A stretch of 64,000 bases of DNA from the NCBI RefSeq assembly GCF_050624435.1, contig NC_134536.1:8188758-8252757 (forward strand), written 5' to 3'. Both the position numbers and the translations under genes were made by a program. Origin of the DNA: Tenrec ecaudatus. Taxonomy: Eukaryota; Chordata; Mammalia; Afrosoricida; Tenrecidae. The notes below the pieces were generated by a model. That model made no database searches, was not told where the DNA came from, and worked only from the letters and a program-made list of their open reading frames with translations. Position 1 is the stretch's first letter, and every line of letters starts with the position of its first letter. This document shows positions 33,776 to 45,483 of this stretch, one piece after another.

Positions 33776-33984
33776 ACTAGGGAAAGAATCACCTGAAAGG
33801 ATCAGAGAGAAGCACACTTATACACACACACACCCACACCCACTCCTACACGGCCAGGTATAATGCCTGTTCTCCTTAGCCAGACTGGAGAAACTTCAGA
33901 ATTCATAGGATGCTCGGCAGAGATGCTTGGCAAGCCTCAGAGGGTCTTGCCTCAGTGGTGGGAAATTACCTTTAGGCAAAACAC

Positions 33985-34138
33985 TACCTTCATCTCGCTG
34001 GACACATGGACTGCAGCAATGGGCTCCAACACAGCAATGTTGGTAAGGATGGTCAGGAAGGACCAGGAAGTGTTTTGCTCTCTTGTACATACGGTCACTG
34101 TGAGTTGGAACCAACCTGATGACCACTAACAACAGGAC
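33985..34138 (+). mobile_element. RTE LINE 3' end, sense
   Basis: 'gcagcaatgggctccaacacagcaatg', 'gtaaggatggtcaggaaggaccaggaagtgttt' and the tail 'gatgaccactaacaacag' are the RTE C-terminus and 3' end. 5'-truncated. Confidence 0.8.
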
Positions 34139-34239
34139 TTAAAAAGCAAAATACAGGAAGATCAATCACTCTGAGAAACGTAACCAAATCCCAGAACATG
34201 CTTCCAGAATATTTATAGAGTTCTAAAAATCCAGAGTAT

Positions 34240-35240
34240 TTATAGCGTTCTAAAAATCTCCAGCATACTTAATATCCCGGACTCTAAGTGTCTGACATCT
34301 GATGAAACAAGTAGTGGTGTGCAAGGGTGCAGGACACACACAACTGCACACTGGAAATGAGTACAATTAGCAGACAGAGTCACTGTATGCCCTATGCTCA
34401 AACAGCTAATTCGAGACATGGAAGTTATAAAAAAGATCAAAATAGGATTTTTAGAGATAAAGTTAAAAGATCTCAGATGAAAAAACACACTAATGGCACG
34501 AAAAAGATTATACATCAAAGAAGACGTCTCATGAAGTGATTGAACACTTAGAAGCCATTAAATATGAAACACAGTAAGTAAACAAACCCAGAGCCTCAGC
34601 GAACCATGGGACAATTCCAAGCAGTCTAATATACATATAATTGGAGCCTGTAGATGAGAAGTGAGTTAGAAAAAAACCCAAACCTTTCATAAAATAATGG
34701 TTGAAATTTTCCCAAATAGAATTTAAAGTATACACTCACAGATTCAGTAATTTCAATGAACCCTAAGCACAGAAATATGAAGAAAACCAAACACTGGCCT
34801 ATCATAATCAATTTGCACAAAAGCTTGGATGAAGAGAAAATGTTAAAAACAGTTAGATGGAAAAAAGGCATGCTTTTATAGAGAAATAAAGCTAAGGATG
34901 ACACCAGCATTCCATCAGAAACAACTCAAGCAAGAATATAGTCACATCGTATTGTTAAAGTGCTACTTAACAGAGGAGAAGAACAGCAACAAGAACAACA
35001 TCCCCACGAACCCATTCACTCAGAATTTCACATCAGAAACACGATCTTATAAAAACAAGATAAAATAAAGACATTCCCAGACCCACAAAAGCTTCAAGAA
35101 TTCCCCAGTAGATCCACACTGTTTGAAATGTGAGTCTTTCAGACAGACGGAAAAATGACGCCAGATGGAAATATGGATGTAAACAAACGAACCAAGAGAA
35201 CCAGAAATGGTAACTAGGTAACTGGATGGACATTCCTCTT
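34240..35240 (+). mobile_element. Ancient L1M/HAL1-type fragment, sense
   Basis: Purine-rich text with 'gataaaataaagacattcccagacccacaaaagc', 'acagttagatggaaaaaaggcatg' and 'ccagaaatggtaactagg', characteristic of old eutherian L1M/HAL1 elements. No intact frame. Confidence 0.65.
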
Positions 35241-35669
35241 GCTATTTAAATTTCCTCGAAAGATAATGAAACAAATAAACAAAACCACACAATGTAGGAT
35301 GGAGTTTGTAATATGTAAAAATAAGATGTGAGACAGACCACTTTTGTTTGCCAGCTTCATGTGGAGGTCTGTGGCCCTGGGCTCATAGGTCGGCCTGCCC
35401 TGGCTGCCACCCGAGGATCAGGGAAGGTAGAGATGTCAGAATTGTCATCTACAAAGGGAAAGGTGGGCAGCACTGACTGGTGTCAGTGCTCTGTCCGGAA
35501 TATGGATCATGATGCAGCTCCCCAAGGTGCCCACCATTAACCAAGGGGCACTGGTGCTCATGGCCAAAGTCACGCATCTTTTTTTGGTGGGGAGGGCTGG
35601 GTGGCTAGAGAAGGGTTATATTCTTTTTGCCTCTTCAAAATAGCCTTAAAGGTGTTTACTGCAAGGAAC
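35241..35669. other. Unassigned DNA
   Basis: No gene or named repeat recognised. Confidence 0.5.
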
Positions 35670-35765
35670 CCCAGTGGCACAGTGGTTCAGCTCTTGACAG
35701 TGAACCCAAAAATTGAGGGCTCAAACCCAACAGCCATGCCATAGGAGAACACAGGGCTTCTTGAA
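35670..35765 (+). mobile_element. AfroSINE 5' fragment, sense
   Basis: 'aaccccagtggcacagtggttcag' head and 'ggctcaaacccaacagcc' B-box region, then truncated. Confidence 0.65.
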
Positions 35766-35970
35766 AGAGCACCCTCTGGGGCAGGTCAGCCCTGTCCTGC
35801 TCTGGTTTGTAAGGTGTTTGCTAATGTTTCTGGCCTTTGCCATGCCTCTTTTTGCTCAGTACCTACCCATCGACTCTAACCAACAGGGCAAAGAAAGAAT
35901 GCCCTGACTTTAACACTGATTTACCAAACACTGCGGAGGAATGAGCCATGTACCAGTTTCTCGCAGATAC

Positions 35971-36054
35971 ATGAGAGGACTTCAGAAAGGTTCGTGGAAA
36001 ACAGAATTAAAAGATAGTGGCACTTTTCAAGGAGCCTTTTGAAGTCACCTCTCA
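35971..36054. mobile_element. Palindromic MITE (84 bp)
   Basis: The left end ATGAGAGGACTTCAGAAAGG and the right end, read on the other strand as ATGAGAGGTGACTTCAAAAGG, are near-identical inverted repeats around a short centre. This is a miniature DNA transposon, probably Tc1/mariner-related, with no coding capacity. Confidence 0.7.
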
Positions 36055-36557
36055 TTACCAAAGAAGATTTTCGTTAGTAAATATCTGAAAAGCTTAAAGA
36101 GAAAAGAGGAGAACGACAGCAATGATGAATGTGACAACAATGAAGCCTCACCTTCAACTGGAAAGAAAGAAAAGTCAACAAAATGTTTCGCAGCTCAGCC
36201 TGGCAATACTGTCTGGATGAGCAGCATCATTGCTTCAAAGCAAACAAAACGCTGTGACTTTAGTCTTTTCAAAATTGACAGTCTTTGAGGAGATGACATC
36301 GCCCCTGGCTATGGCAAAGCATCAGACACAGCGGCACCGTAGCAGCTTAAAGGAAGTAGCCCCATGAGCAGCCCCTTTGGGATCCCCACTGCAGTTGGAG
36401 GTTATGGAGAACAAGACACCTGTGTTCAGGACCTGCCAGTGGGTCTTCTACAGCTCCGATCCGCGGAGACGAAGACTCTATTCGATGTCTTAATTTACAG
36501 CTAAATTTGAAAGTTTCTAAATCTTACTTGTATAAATTCATTTATGCATATTTTACA
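36055..36557. other. Unassigned DNA, possible decayed retrocopy
   Basis: One plus-strand stretch (about 36095-36285) reads as acidic/lysine-rich residues for about 60 codons before a stop. I do not recognise a gene. Could be chance. Confidence 0.3.
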
Positions 36558-36790
36558 GTTCAAACCTAAAGCTCACTGCCATTGAGTTGATTCTGACTCA
36601 CAGTGATCTTTTTAAAAAAAATTTTTGGGGGGCTGGGGCTGGGGCTGGGGCTGGGCTCTCACAGTGATCTTATAGGACAAAAGAGAGCTTCTCTTTAGGG
36701 TTTCTGAGTCTATAAATCTCCATGGGAGCAGGCAGCCTTATCTTTTCCCCACAGAGTGGCTGGTAGGTTTGAACCGCCAACCTTGTGTTT
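36558..36790 (-). mobile_element. AfroSINE, antisense, split by a 47-bp insertion
   Basis: 'aagctcactgccattgagttgattctgactcacagtgat' continues after the insertion with 'ataggacaaaagagagc...ggtttctgag...tttgaaccgccaacc'. Confidence 0.85.
36611..36657 (-). mobile_element. 47-bp micro-insertion of an L1 tail with GGGGCT array
   Basis: Flanked by the perfect 14-base TSD CTCACAGTGATCTT (36597-36610, 36658-36671). On the minus strand the insert ends '...agccccccaaaaattttttttaaa', resembling the final ~25 bases of the local L1 ('gagcccccaataaaatg...aaa'), preceded by tandem CAGCCC units. Confidence 0.75.
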
Positions 36791-37004
36791 ATTCTACAGC
36801 TCCACTAGAGAGCCTTTATTTGGAAGTTAGGTCTTATAAACAATTAGATCAACAAGTAGTTTATGGGTTGCATGTTACATTTGAATATTTTCATTTCAAG
36901 AAATTGCTTTTCCCTTTTGGGTCAAATAAAAACGAACTTTTGGTCCAAATGTCACTTTTTTTCCCTGTAAAATATTATACTTATTATTTTTTGTTACAAA
37001 ACCA

Positions 37005-37342
37005 GTGTATACATGAAAGAAACACATCAGCGCATGATCTAAGGATTTTAAATAATATAATCCAAATCAGAAGGAGGGAATGGCATCAGAGCCTAACTTG
37101 TTGACACCTGGTTTGCAGTTTTATATCAAAGTGCAAGACCAAAATCCATTTGCAGGTTCTGCACATGGATTAAGCCTCTTGTGAATCCTCTCTGATGTAA
37201 TGGAGGGATGTGGATAGCCTTGTTATCAGACAGAGAACATGGTAAAGTCAATTATGGTAGATATAGTTATGTCAAAATGTAACATCTTACTTGATCTTAC
37301 TTTTGAGTCATTTAAAAATAGTTTCAGTTTTAAAAAAAGTGA
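37005..37342 (+). mobile_element. L1-related 3'UTR variant, sense, first part
   Basis: Shares 'ataatataatcc...agaaggagggaatgg' and 'ccatttgcaggttctgcacatggattaag' with 53500-53790. It continues after the LTR compound at 39091. Confidence 0.65.
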
Positions 37343-37382
37343 AGGAGTAAGTCTGGGTTGACTAGAGAAACAAATACAGAGA

Positions 37383-37385
<3 letters not shown>

Positions 37386-37419
<34 letters not shown>
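37386..37419. repeat. (GT)n microsatellite
   Basis: Uninterrupted GT dinucleotides inside the family-A LTR, at the 'gagacac' site of the left end. Confidence 0.96.
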
Positions 37420-37421
<2 letters not shown>

Positions 37422-38310
37422 GTCTGGGTAGACTATAGAAACAAATTCATAGAGATGCATGTGAATAAGAAAGAGGTTTATGTACAAGAGCAATTGAATA
37501 TTGAGAAAATATCCAAGCCTAGTCCAGATCAAGTCCATAAGTCCGATATTAGCCCATATGTCCAATACCAATCTATAAAGTCCTCTTCAGACTCACGGAG
37601 AACATGCAATGATGCTGAATGCAGGAAGATCACAGGCCAGTGGGTGTGGAGTCTTCTGGATCCAGTGGTGTTGCAAGCATCTCAGCCCGGGTAGGGGTCT
37701 CTACATGGTTCCTTCAGTTTCCAGGGCACGGGGTCAATCAGTGTAGGGCCATGTGCCTTGTCAGTAGAGTGCCTACAAGGAAGTGAGCTAAGAGAGAGTC
37801 TTTCTCCCATCTCCAAGGAGGAAATTCAGGAATTACCAGAATTCTCAGGAGAAGGCCATGCCTACACAGAGGCCTCATTGGCTATACAATGAATGACAGG
37901 CTAGATTCCACCCCTTCACTCATAATCCTCTCAAGTCCAAAATTGACACCAGATTATGTAACTACCACAGTGTGTAAGAGGGAGTTTTATATCAAAGAGT
38001 AATTGTGTATGAAGAAAACATCCCGGCCCAGTTTAGATCAAGTCCATAAGTCTGATATTAGCCCATATATTTGATACCACTCTATAAATTCCTCTTCAGA
38101 CTTATGCAACACATGCAATGATGGCGAAAGCAGGAAGATCGCAGGTCAGTGGGTGGAAAGTCTTGTGGATCCAGTGGTGGTGGAAGCATCTCCAGGGTTC
38201 TGGCTGACATCAGCATGTTTCCATGTGACTTGTCAACAGAAAGGTGAAGCAGAGAGAGTGTGTGTCTGTGGGAAGCAGAAAGATTTCCTCCGAGTTGTCT
38301 CCCCCAAATA

Positions 38311-38922
38311 TGTTAGACTTAAGACACTGCTTGCAGCCAATGCTAAAAGTTACTTCCCTTGAGGCAATCAGTCACCAGACTATGGTAGGCCCCACTCCCT
38401 GCTGCTAAGGACAATGGGCTACTTCTCTCTAAAGGTTTGCAGTCATCCATTTGGTTCCTGTAGGTGGAGTTCACACTACTGATAATGGTCTCTATCAGTT
38501 GAGCCAGGGAACAGGTCAAACCGGCTCAGTGACATCCAAGTTAGGCTGCCATCCTGTATCTAGGATCCGCCCATCTTGCCACATGTGTACCCCCAATCCT
38601 TCCTCTTCCTATTGCATGTATACCCCTAGACCACTCCTTTCCATTACTGTATTACCTATAGCACAACCCCTTCCTGTGACATATGTCTTTACCTGTAATT
38701 AGGGGGCTTGCATGTCCCCAGAGAATGTAAAAACCTTGGTTAGCATTAAATATTGCTCTCTCTCCACGTGGACCACCAAGTGAGGCTGAGGTGAGCATTG
38801 CTACCATGAAATGTGTCTGACTCCATTATTTCTATCTCTCATGCTCTCTATGACTTTATAATCTTTACTTATTATCACCATACAATTGTGTCTACCTGAC
38901 CTGTGATGATGTGCTAGGGGCA
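38311..38922 (+). mobile_element. Second-family solo LTR nested in family-A LTR
   Basis: About 612 bp with TGTTAG...GGGGCA ends, a polyadenylation-type ATTAAA (38745-38750) followed by 'tattgctctctctcc', and a 3' part 'gtgtctacctgacctgtgatgatg'. Family-A sequence is interrupted at 'gatttcctcc' and resumes at 'gtctccagggaggaag'. No clear TSD. Old endogenous retroviral LTR without genes. Confidence 0.55.
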
Positions 38923-39090
38923 GGATTCCCTTTGTATGTGTCCTGTCTCCAGGGAGGAAGACAGGAGTTCCCAGAATCCCTAGGAGAAGGCCATGCCCAC
39001 ACAGAGGTCTCATTGGTTATGACCTGATTGATAGGCTAGACTCTACCCTTTCACTCAGTTTACAGGAGATTATGTAACTTCCCCAAGGAG

Positions 39091-39570
39091 TAATGCACAT
39101 GGATTAATCCTCTGGTGAATCCTCTCTAAACAGACCTAGGAAATAAATAGCCTTGTTATGCATAGTACATAGGAAAGAGGATTATGGCAGATGTAGTTAT
39201 GTTAAAATTTAACACCTTATAATTTCCTCTCCCTTTTGGCCCATTTTAAAGTTGCTCTAGTTTTTAATATTTTCTACTTTCTTTTTGATTAAGGTTTTTC
39301 TCTCTTTTATTTTATTATTGGCGTTAGTTTTTTGTATGTTTTTCTGTATATGAAACCCAGGATATTTCAATCTGTAGAGAGAGTAACTGGATTAATGGTC
39401 TCTTGGGGATATGGCAGGGGAAGTTGGGGGGAAATGGGGAGCTATTAACTATGAGCACAAGAAAGAATAAATGTTCTAATATTTATTGTGGGAGTGATTG
39501 TACAACTCTTCTTGATGTGATTGAACTATTGTATTATATGTGGATTATGTGTCAGTAAAACAGTTTTTAA
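39091..39570 (+). mobile_element. L1-related 3'UTR variant, sense, second part with 3' end
   Basis: Resumes with 'gcacatggattaatcctctggtgaatcc', then 'cccattttaaagttgctctag', and ends in 'gtgtcagtaaaacagtttttaaaaa', a degraded AATAAA-type end. Confidence 0.65.
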
Positions 39571-39609
39571 AAATTGTATATTTTTAAAGTACAATGTTTT
39601 ATGAAAAGA

Positions 39610-40030
39610 ATATATGAAAAGAATAGCATAAAAGTCAGGGAGAAATGGATTATTTCAAATAGTGCAAGAATCTTATACATGAAGAAGTATACTATGACTC
39701 AAAATTAGACAGCGTTAGGTTAAGGATATATGCTAAAGAAATTAAAAAACCAAAACTGAGTTATAGCTTATCAGTCAACAAAGGAGATAAAATGGAATCA
39801 TACAAAATACTCATCCTCAAAGAATGTAAAACAATGAGAAGGAAAAAGCGAAGACATAGATGGGACAAAAAGAAAATAATAAAGAAGATTTATGGACTTA
39901 AACTTAGCTGTATCAATATTCGTATTAAATGAAAATTGTCTAAATGCCTCAGTTAAATGGAAGCATTTGTCAGATTGGGCACAAAAAAGTGCAAGAAACA
40001 CATTAAGAAAAAGCCAATATGCATTTTAAA
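39610..40030 (+). mobile_element. Old L1 ORF2 5' region, sense
   Basis: 'tagctgtatcaatattcgtattaaatgaaaattgtctaaatgcctcagttaaatgg...cagattgggcac' is the ancient L1 ORF2 endonuclease region. It may belong with 34240-35240. Confidence 0.7.
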
Positions 40031-40039
40031 AATTGTGAA

Positions 40040-40830
40040 TTAGGTGGAAGTTTACATATTGAATCATTTTTACAATCAACAACTTAAACAATTTATCAAA
40101 TATCCCAATGACTTGCCTTGCCTCCTCCATTCCTATCCCCCCCTCCACCCCCCATCTCCTTCTTTTGTGTGTTCTCTTCTTCTCCAGGCTTACACTTTCT
40201 ACCTTTGCTTCCTTTTCCCTCCTACCCCTGGTAAGCATCAAAGTACATTTCTTTTGGTGTGAAAACCTTTCCATGGATTTTTTTTACAGCAGTGGTCTCA
40301 TGCAATATTCGTTGTGTTGTGCTTGATTAACTTCACTCAGCATATTGTCCTCAAATCCATCCATGTATGAGGTGTTTCGCAGCGTCGTCATTAGTCTTTA
40401 GCAAGTAGGATTCCATTGTGTGTACGGACCAAAGTTTGTTTATCCACTGTACCGTTGGGCATTTATTTCATCTTCTGCTTTTGTGAAGAGTGGTGCGATG
40501 AACATGGGTGTGCACATATCTGTTTATGTGCTTTATTTTACAGGGTGTGTACCAAGTGGCATTATTGCTGGGTCATATGGCATTTCTATTCCCAATTGTT
40601 TGAGAAAGCACCATACCGCTTTCCACGGTGGTTATATTGTTTTACAGCCACCAACTAGATATAAGTGCTCCAATTTCTTTGCATTCCCTCCAGTATTTGT
40701 TGTTTTCTGCTTTTTCAAACATTTCTATTAATTCTGGGAGGAGGTGGTATTTCATTGTCATTTTGATACACAGCTCTCAAGTGGCTGGTGATTGTGAGCA
40801 TTTCTTTTAGGGTTAAAATGCATTTTTATT
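40040..40830 (-). mobile_element. L1 ORF2 C-terminus and 3'UTR, antisense
   Basis: 'gattccattgtgtgtacggaccaaagtttgtttatcc', 'gatgaacatgggtgtgcacatatctg' and 'gaaagcaccataccgctttccacggtgg' are antisense L1 ORF2 end; a C-rich 3'UTR lies to the left. Confidence 0.85.
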
Positions 40831-41529
40831 CCTCCTTGTTACATTCAGCATATGTTTTAGTATTTCTTTTACAAGTAGTACCTTTTCAATTATTTTTTTA
40901 AAAAGTGATTTCAGTTTATAGCTCTAAGGTATATTGTTTCAGGTGTTACTATTGTACCCTCACTCCATTTATTAAGCCAAATCTTCAAGCTTGTACATTC
41001 ACGATGAGGTATAGCAGCCCAACCGGGAGGGGAGAGAAGGTGTTCTGGGTAGAAGGGCTCTGCAGGACTCTTGAGCGGTGTCGCTGTGAAGGACTTGTAC
41101 TCTACCGTACAATTGCTTTCTTCCCGAAAACGAGAGAGTGATCACTTAGAGCCTGGCGGTGGCTGCTTTAGTCTCCAGATGCCAATGGAGTGTTGTCCCG
41201 TGGTCCAGGAAGTCCATCCATGCCACCGGGTCCCTATGATCACAGAGGGCGGCTCAGGAGCTTTGACCAAGTTGTTGGAAACTCTTGCTTACAGGAGGAA
41301 TTGCCACTCCAGCGTAAACCTGTCCTCTATCCTCCATAGATGCCGTTTCCTCTCAGGGCATGTGGGTCCGAGATCGTGGCCCAGAAGCACAAGTCCGGAG
41401 TGGCGTCCTCATAGAGTTCATCCCTCAGAGGGATGATCACATTTCTAACAGCCCCTCCATTTCTTCAAGGGCGGTTGCAGAATCATGGACTTGGCTGGTA
41501 CATGTGTCTTCTTTGGTAAACTCTCTGTC
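40831..41529. other. Unassigned DNA, no gene recognised
   Basis: Overlapping plus frames at 40905-41629 lack a domain and run into L1 on the right. No splice or promoter evidence. Confidence 0.45.
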
Positions 41530-42350
41530 CATTTTTCAGTTGACTTTTTTCTTTTGGTTAAACAGTTGGATTGGCATATATTTCACACATCATGTAATTC
41601 AACAGTTCAGTGATATTAGTAAGAGCTGAACAATCATCTCCGCTATCAACATTTGAACACCCGTTTCCTTTGTCATCAACCCCCCACCTCCCCCAACCTT
41701 TCCCATCATGCCCTCCAAGAAACCATCAATGAGGTCATTGTCGCTGTAGCTCCATCTGTCTGGATTTCATATATGGGAAAATAGAGAAAACAAAATACTG
41801 CACTCCATCGGATTGCAAGCTGTCCACATCCCTGGTCTGGGGTCAGAGACGATTCACTGGAGGCTTCATCCGTGTGTGGACCCCAGGAACGATTTTGGCT
41901 CCCACTGTCATCCCTCGCCTTCCACAACCTCGGCATTCACAATTGAAGACCCGATTCCATTCCTGTATGGATCTTATCGTTACAATCCTTGGATCAACAG
42001 GCTGCTGTGGGCCCAGGTGATGCCTAACTGAAATGGCTGCTTGTTTGAAACCAAGCCTTAAGACTCTAGATGCGACTCTTTCTAAGAGCACCATCTATCT
42101 TTGTTCCCTAACAGCTTTATTAGCACTTCATCCACAGGTCATACAATTCAAAACTGCAATCATAACAAGAAGAGTTGTACAGTTATTACCATATTCAATT
42201 CTGGAATATTTTCTTCATCCTTGTAGTCATTTTATTCATGTAATTATACTTTTTCCTAGTTGTGGCAAAAATACACACAACAGAACATTCTCCAAGCCCA
42301 CAACTTCTGCTTGTGTAATTCAGTGTTATTGATTATACTCCGCGTGTTTT
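41530..42350 (-). mobile_element. Older L1 3'UTRs, antisense
   Basis: 'aaacagttggattggcatatatttcacacatcatgtaattc' resembles old L1M 3' ends. 'ggctgcttgtttgaaaccaagccttaagactctagatgc' (42030) matches the 3'UTR block of younger copies, and a second terminus starts near 42110. Confidence 0.7.
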
Positions 42351-42479
42351 ACAACCATTACTGACATCCTTTCTAAGTTACTCTACCACCATTGACATAC
42401 ACTCAACGCCCCTATGCAACCACTCTTTCCCCTTCACCCCCGGAAACCACTGATCAAGTTTGGTTTCTCCCTCCTTTAT

Positions 42480-43700
42480 TTGGTGTTTTTTGATATTGTA
42501 TTCACATACCATACTCTTCCACAGTTAAATCGCTTTAAAAATTAGTTGTATATACATAATGTTGGCATCTTGTAGTTTTCTATAGATTTTAGAGATTAGT
42601 TCCTTATCCAATATGTCATTCCCCGCAAAATTGTTATCCCCGGTTCGTGGAATTCTCTTTTCACTCTTGATAAAATCTTTTGATGCACACACATTTGTTG
42701 TTTTTTAAGGAAGTTCCACTATCTAGTCTCCCTTCTGCCGGGTTCAGGCTTTTAATCATGCTTCATAGTGTACTTATGCCATGAATTAGGGCCCCTGAGT
42801 ATGACCTAATATTTTCATTGATGATCTTTAGAGTTATGTGGTTTACATTTAGGTCTTTAACCCATTTTGAATTTGTTTTTGTATATAGAGTGAGGTAGGG
42901 GTCCTTATTCATTTTTCTGCAAATGGAAACCCATTTTTTGGTACCATTTGTGGAAAAGACAGTATTTTCCCCAGTTAATGTATTTCAGTCCATTATAAAG
43001 AATTAGTTGTCTGTGCTGTCGTAGGTGCCTTTGATACCGGCCGTCTGCACAACAGAGCGAACACTGCTGGGCCCGTGCCATCCTCACGGTTGCTTTTATG
43101 TTGAAGCCCATTGTTGCAGCCACGGGGCCAATCCATCTTGTCGAGGGCCTTCCTCCTTTACGCTTCTTCTCCACTTTACCAAGCACGGTGCCCTTCTCCA
43201 GGGACTGGTCTCTCCTGACAACATGTCCGAAGTATGTGAGATGAAGTCTTGCCATTTTTGCCTTTAAGGAGCATTCTGACTGCACTTTTCCCAAGGGAAA
43301 TCTGCTGTAGTCCATGATAATTTCACCAGCACCATACTTCAACTGCATTGGTTCCCACTCAGTCTTCCTTACTCAATGGCCAACTTCAGCATGCATATGA
43401 AGTGATTGAAAATACCATGGCTTGGGTCAGGTGCCCCTTAGTCCTCCATAGGTGTATGTATTTACTTCTGAGTTCCCCCTTCTGCTCCATTAGCATACGT
43501 ATCTCTCGTTGTACCAGTACCAGCTGTTTTACTCCCATAGCTGTGTTTTCAGAACGGGAAGCGAGAGGCCTCTGAATTAGCTCCTTTTCTTTAGTAGTGT
43601 CTCACTAACCCTGAGTCCATTTCCTTAACATATAAAGTTGCCGTGTGTTATCCGTGAGCAATTTCATGCCCTGGGTGGTTGGTTAGCTCACTGGATAATG
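42480..43700 (-). mobile_element. Old L1 ORF2, antisense, split by RTE
   Basis: 'ggtctttaacccattttgaatttg', 'gtgaggtaggggtccttattc' and '...caaatggaaaccca' on the left, and 'gtatctctcgttgtaccagtaccagctg' on the right, are contiguous in L1 ORF2. The RTE fragment at 43023-43455 lies between. Confidence 0.85.
43023..43455 (-). mobile_element. RTE LINE 3' fragment, antisense, inside L1
   Basis: Minus strand encodes ECSLKAKMARLHLTYFGHVV and GRPSTRWI, the RTE C-terminus, with the 3' end at 'ggtgcctttgataccgg'. Longest readable copy of this region in the window, but 5'-truncated. Confidence 0.88.
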
Positions 43701-43884
43701 TAGCAAACATGAGAATGTTTACCTTTCCAAGTGGCCTTTCCTCCTCATTTTTTAGTAGCTCTTGTGCCCTCAAAATGGAGAGCCACCAGCTTCTTCCTGC
43801 TCCCCATCTGTGGGTTTAAAATGACCCTGGGTCCAGTTGATTTATAAAGTATTCCACCAGACCTGTGCTGCCTCGCTTCTTTGT

Positions 43885-44010
43885 TTGCTGTTGTTAAGTG
43901 CCACCGACTCATTGAAACGCCCATGCACCACTGAATGAGACACTGCTTGGTCCTGTGCCGACCTCACACTTATTCTTAAGCTTGAGCCAGTCCTTGTTCA
44001 GTCTCCTTGT
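43885..44010 (-). mobile_element. RTE 3' end, antisense, short
   Basis: 'ttgctgttgttaagtgccaccgactcattg' and 'cttggtcctgtgccgacctcacac' give the RTE terminus. Confidence 0.75.
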
Positions 44011-44554
44011 CCTTTTGCACAGCAGCAACCCCAAGCCGTGGGCAGGGGATCGGATGTCTTTGGCAGCTCTGCATGGAGAAACCCTGCTCACTTGTCCACA
44101 GGAGCTGCCGTTATTTTCCAGTTGCATCATGGCTGGTGGTGGTTTCAGAGGAGTATGTGGTAGAGTTTGGAAACGGGCCCCCGTCCACTCCAGCCCCGGA
44201 AAGCGCAGTGACTGCTGTTCTCCCAGAACTTGTGGAGGAATCTTACGAGACCGGAGCTCTTGAATTCCCTGCAGATGGACTCACAGGTATTACAAAACAA
44301 AACAAGAAAAGATGGACTGGAAGGGACCCCAGTCTGCCGTGTCACCTCTCCCCCTTTGAAGCCTGAGGCCTCTGACTTGCAGACTGAATTATGGAATTGC
44401 CGCACTTGGGGTCCTTAGAGAGTGTCCAAAGTTACCTCATTCTGCAAGAGAGGAGACACCGAGGAAGTGAAGCTGTTCAATGTGTTTCCAAAGGCCTCTC
44501 TACTTTACCATTCACATTTCCCTAGTTATTCCTTCCTCTCATTTTAAAAATCAG
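44011..44554. other. Unassigned DNA
   Basis: Open frames on both strands overlap each other and have no recognisable domain. Confidence 0.45.
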
Positions 44555-44690
44555 CACCCAAAACAACTCACTGACTTACAGAGGTGACTCCTGGCAACCT
44601 CATGTGCTACCCAGCAGAACTGCCCCCGAAACTGTAAGCTTTACAGAAGGCGCCCTGGCAGTTAAGTGCTGCGTTCATATTACTCTTCTC
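44555..44690 (-). mobile_element. AfroSINE-like fragment, antisense
   Basis: 'caactcactgacttacagaggtgactcc' and 'ccagcagaactgcccccgaaactgtaagc' suggest a decayed AfroSINE. Confidence 0.5.
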
Positions 44691-45468
44691 TCAGTTCCTT
44701 GAAGAACTGACATGAACTCCTTTTCCTTGGCTGTGCTTTCTGGAAATCTGGTACACATTTCCCCGCCCCCAAACCAGAGTCGAATAGGATGTACAGTCAA
44801 GACTTTATATATACCTAGGAGTGCCTGTGTCTGAGAAAGTTGAACCTGGAAATTTCTAAGTGATTTAAAGCAAATAACACTCAAACCACAGAGGCATATG
44901 TTTTCCAGGTAACGAAACCATTCATCTTATTTAGGCAAAGGAGACCGTGTTGCATTCTGGCCAATGGGCGATAGCTTGGGTTCCATCCCTTGTCCTCTAG
45001 CCATTCTCTGGCGCCCAGTCTCATGAGGCTAATTTCTACCATTTACCAGGGTTTCTTTTTCAAGTAAAGATTTTTATTTGTTTTGGAGAAGAAAGATTTC
45101 CCCAGGAATGCTGGCCAGCTACCAGTCTTCATTCAGTCTCGCATTTGTTACTGAGGCTTTATGGAACATGACTCCCCCCATTTCTCCCTCAAGGTTCTAC
45201 CCCGGGATTAGTTGGGAGGCCTTTATGTCCCCTGAAATGGGGCAAGGGGATTTGCTCTTACTGGGTTGTCCATGGGCCTGTGGGTTCTTCTCTCGTAGGA
45301 CTGTTTCTAGGACATTGATTCACCCAAACTCCTAGCTGGTGTCAATCATTTCTCTCTTTTTGCATGCATTTTGTATTTTTATTTGTTTTACTAAATCACA
45401 GAAGCTATATTTATTTTTCTTTCAAAATGTGGAAATCACAAAAAGTGCTTCTACAAACACTGAGATTT
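44691..45468. other. Unassigned DNA
   Basis: No gene or named repeat recognised to the left of the RTRAF pseudogene. Confidence 0.5.
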
Positions 45469-45483
45469 AGATTGTTAGCATTT

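Larger units (their letters stand above)
37348..39085 (-). mobile_element. Compound of family-A LTR copies
   Basis: A partial left copy (37348-37385), a (GT)n tract, a full copy starting 'tgttagtctgggtagact' (about 37417-37970), and a second copy lacking its first ~35 bp (about 37971-39085) that is split by another LTR. The whole block is bracketed by AGGAG (37343-37347, 39086-39090), a 5-base TSD, so it may have entered as one unit and rearranged. No coding interior. Confidence 0.65.

Noticed and set aside
40905-41629. A possible host gene from three overlapping plus frames
   Set aside because: Frames overlap in different registers, no domain is visible, and the right part is antisense L1.
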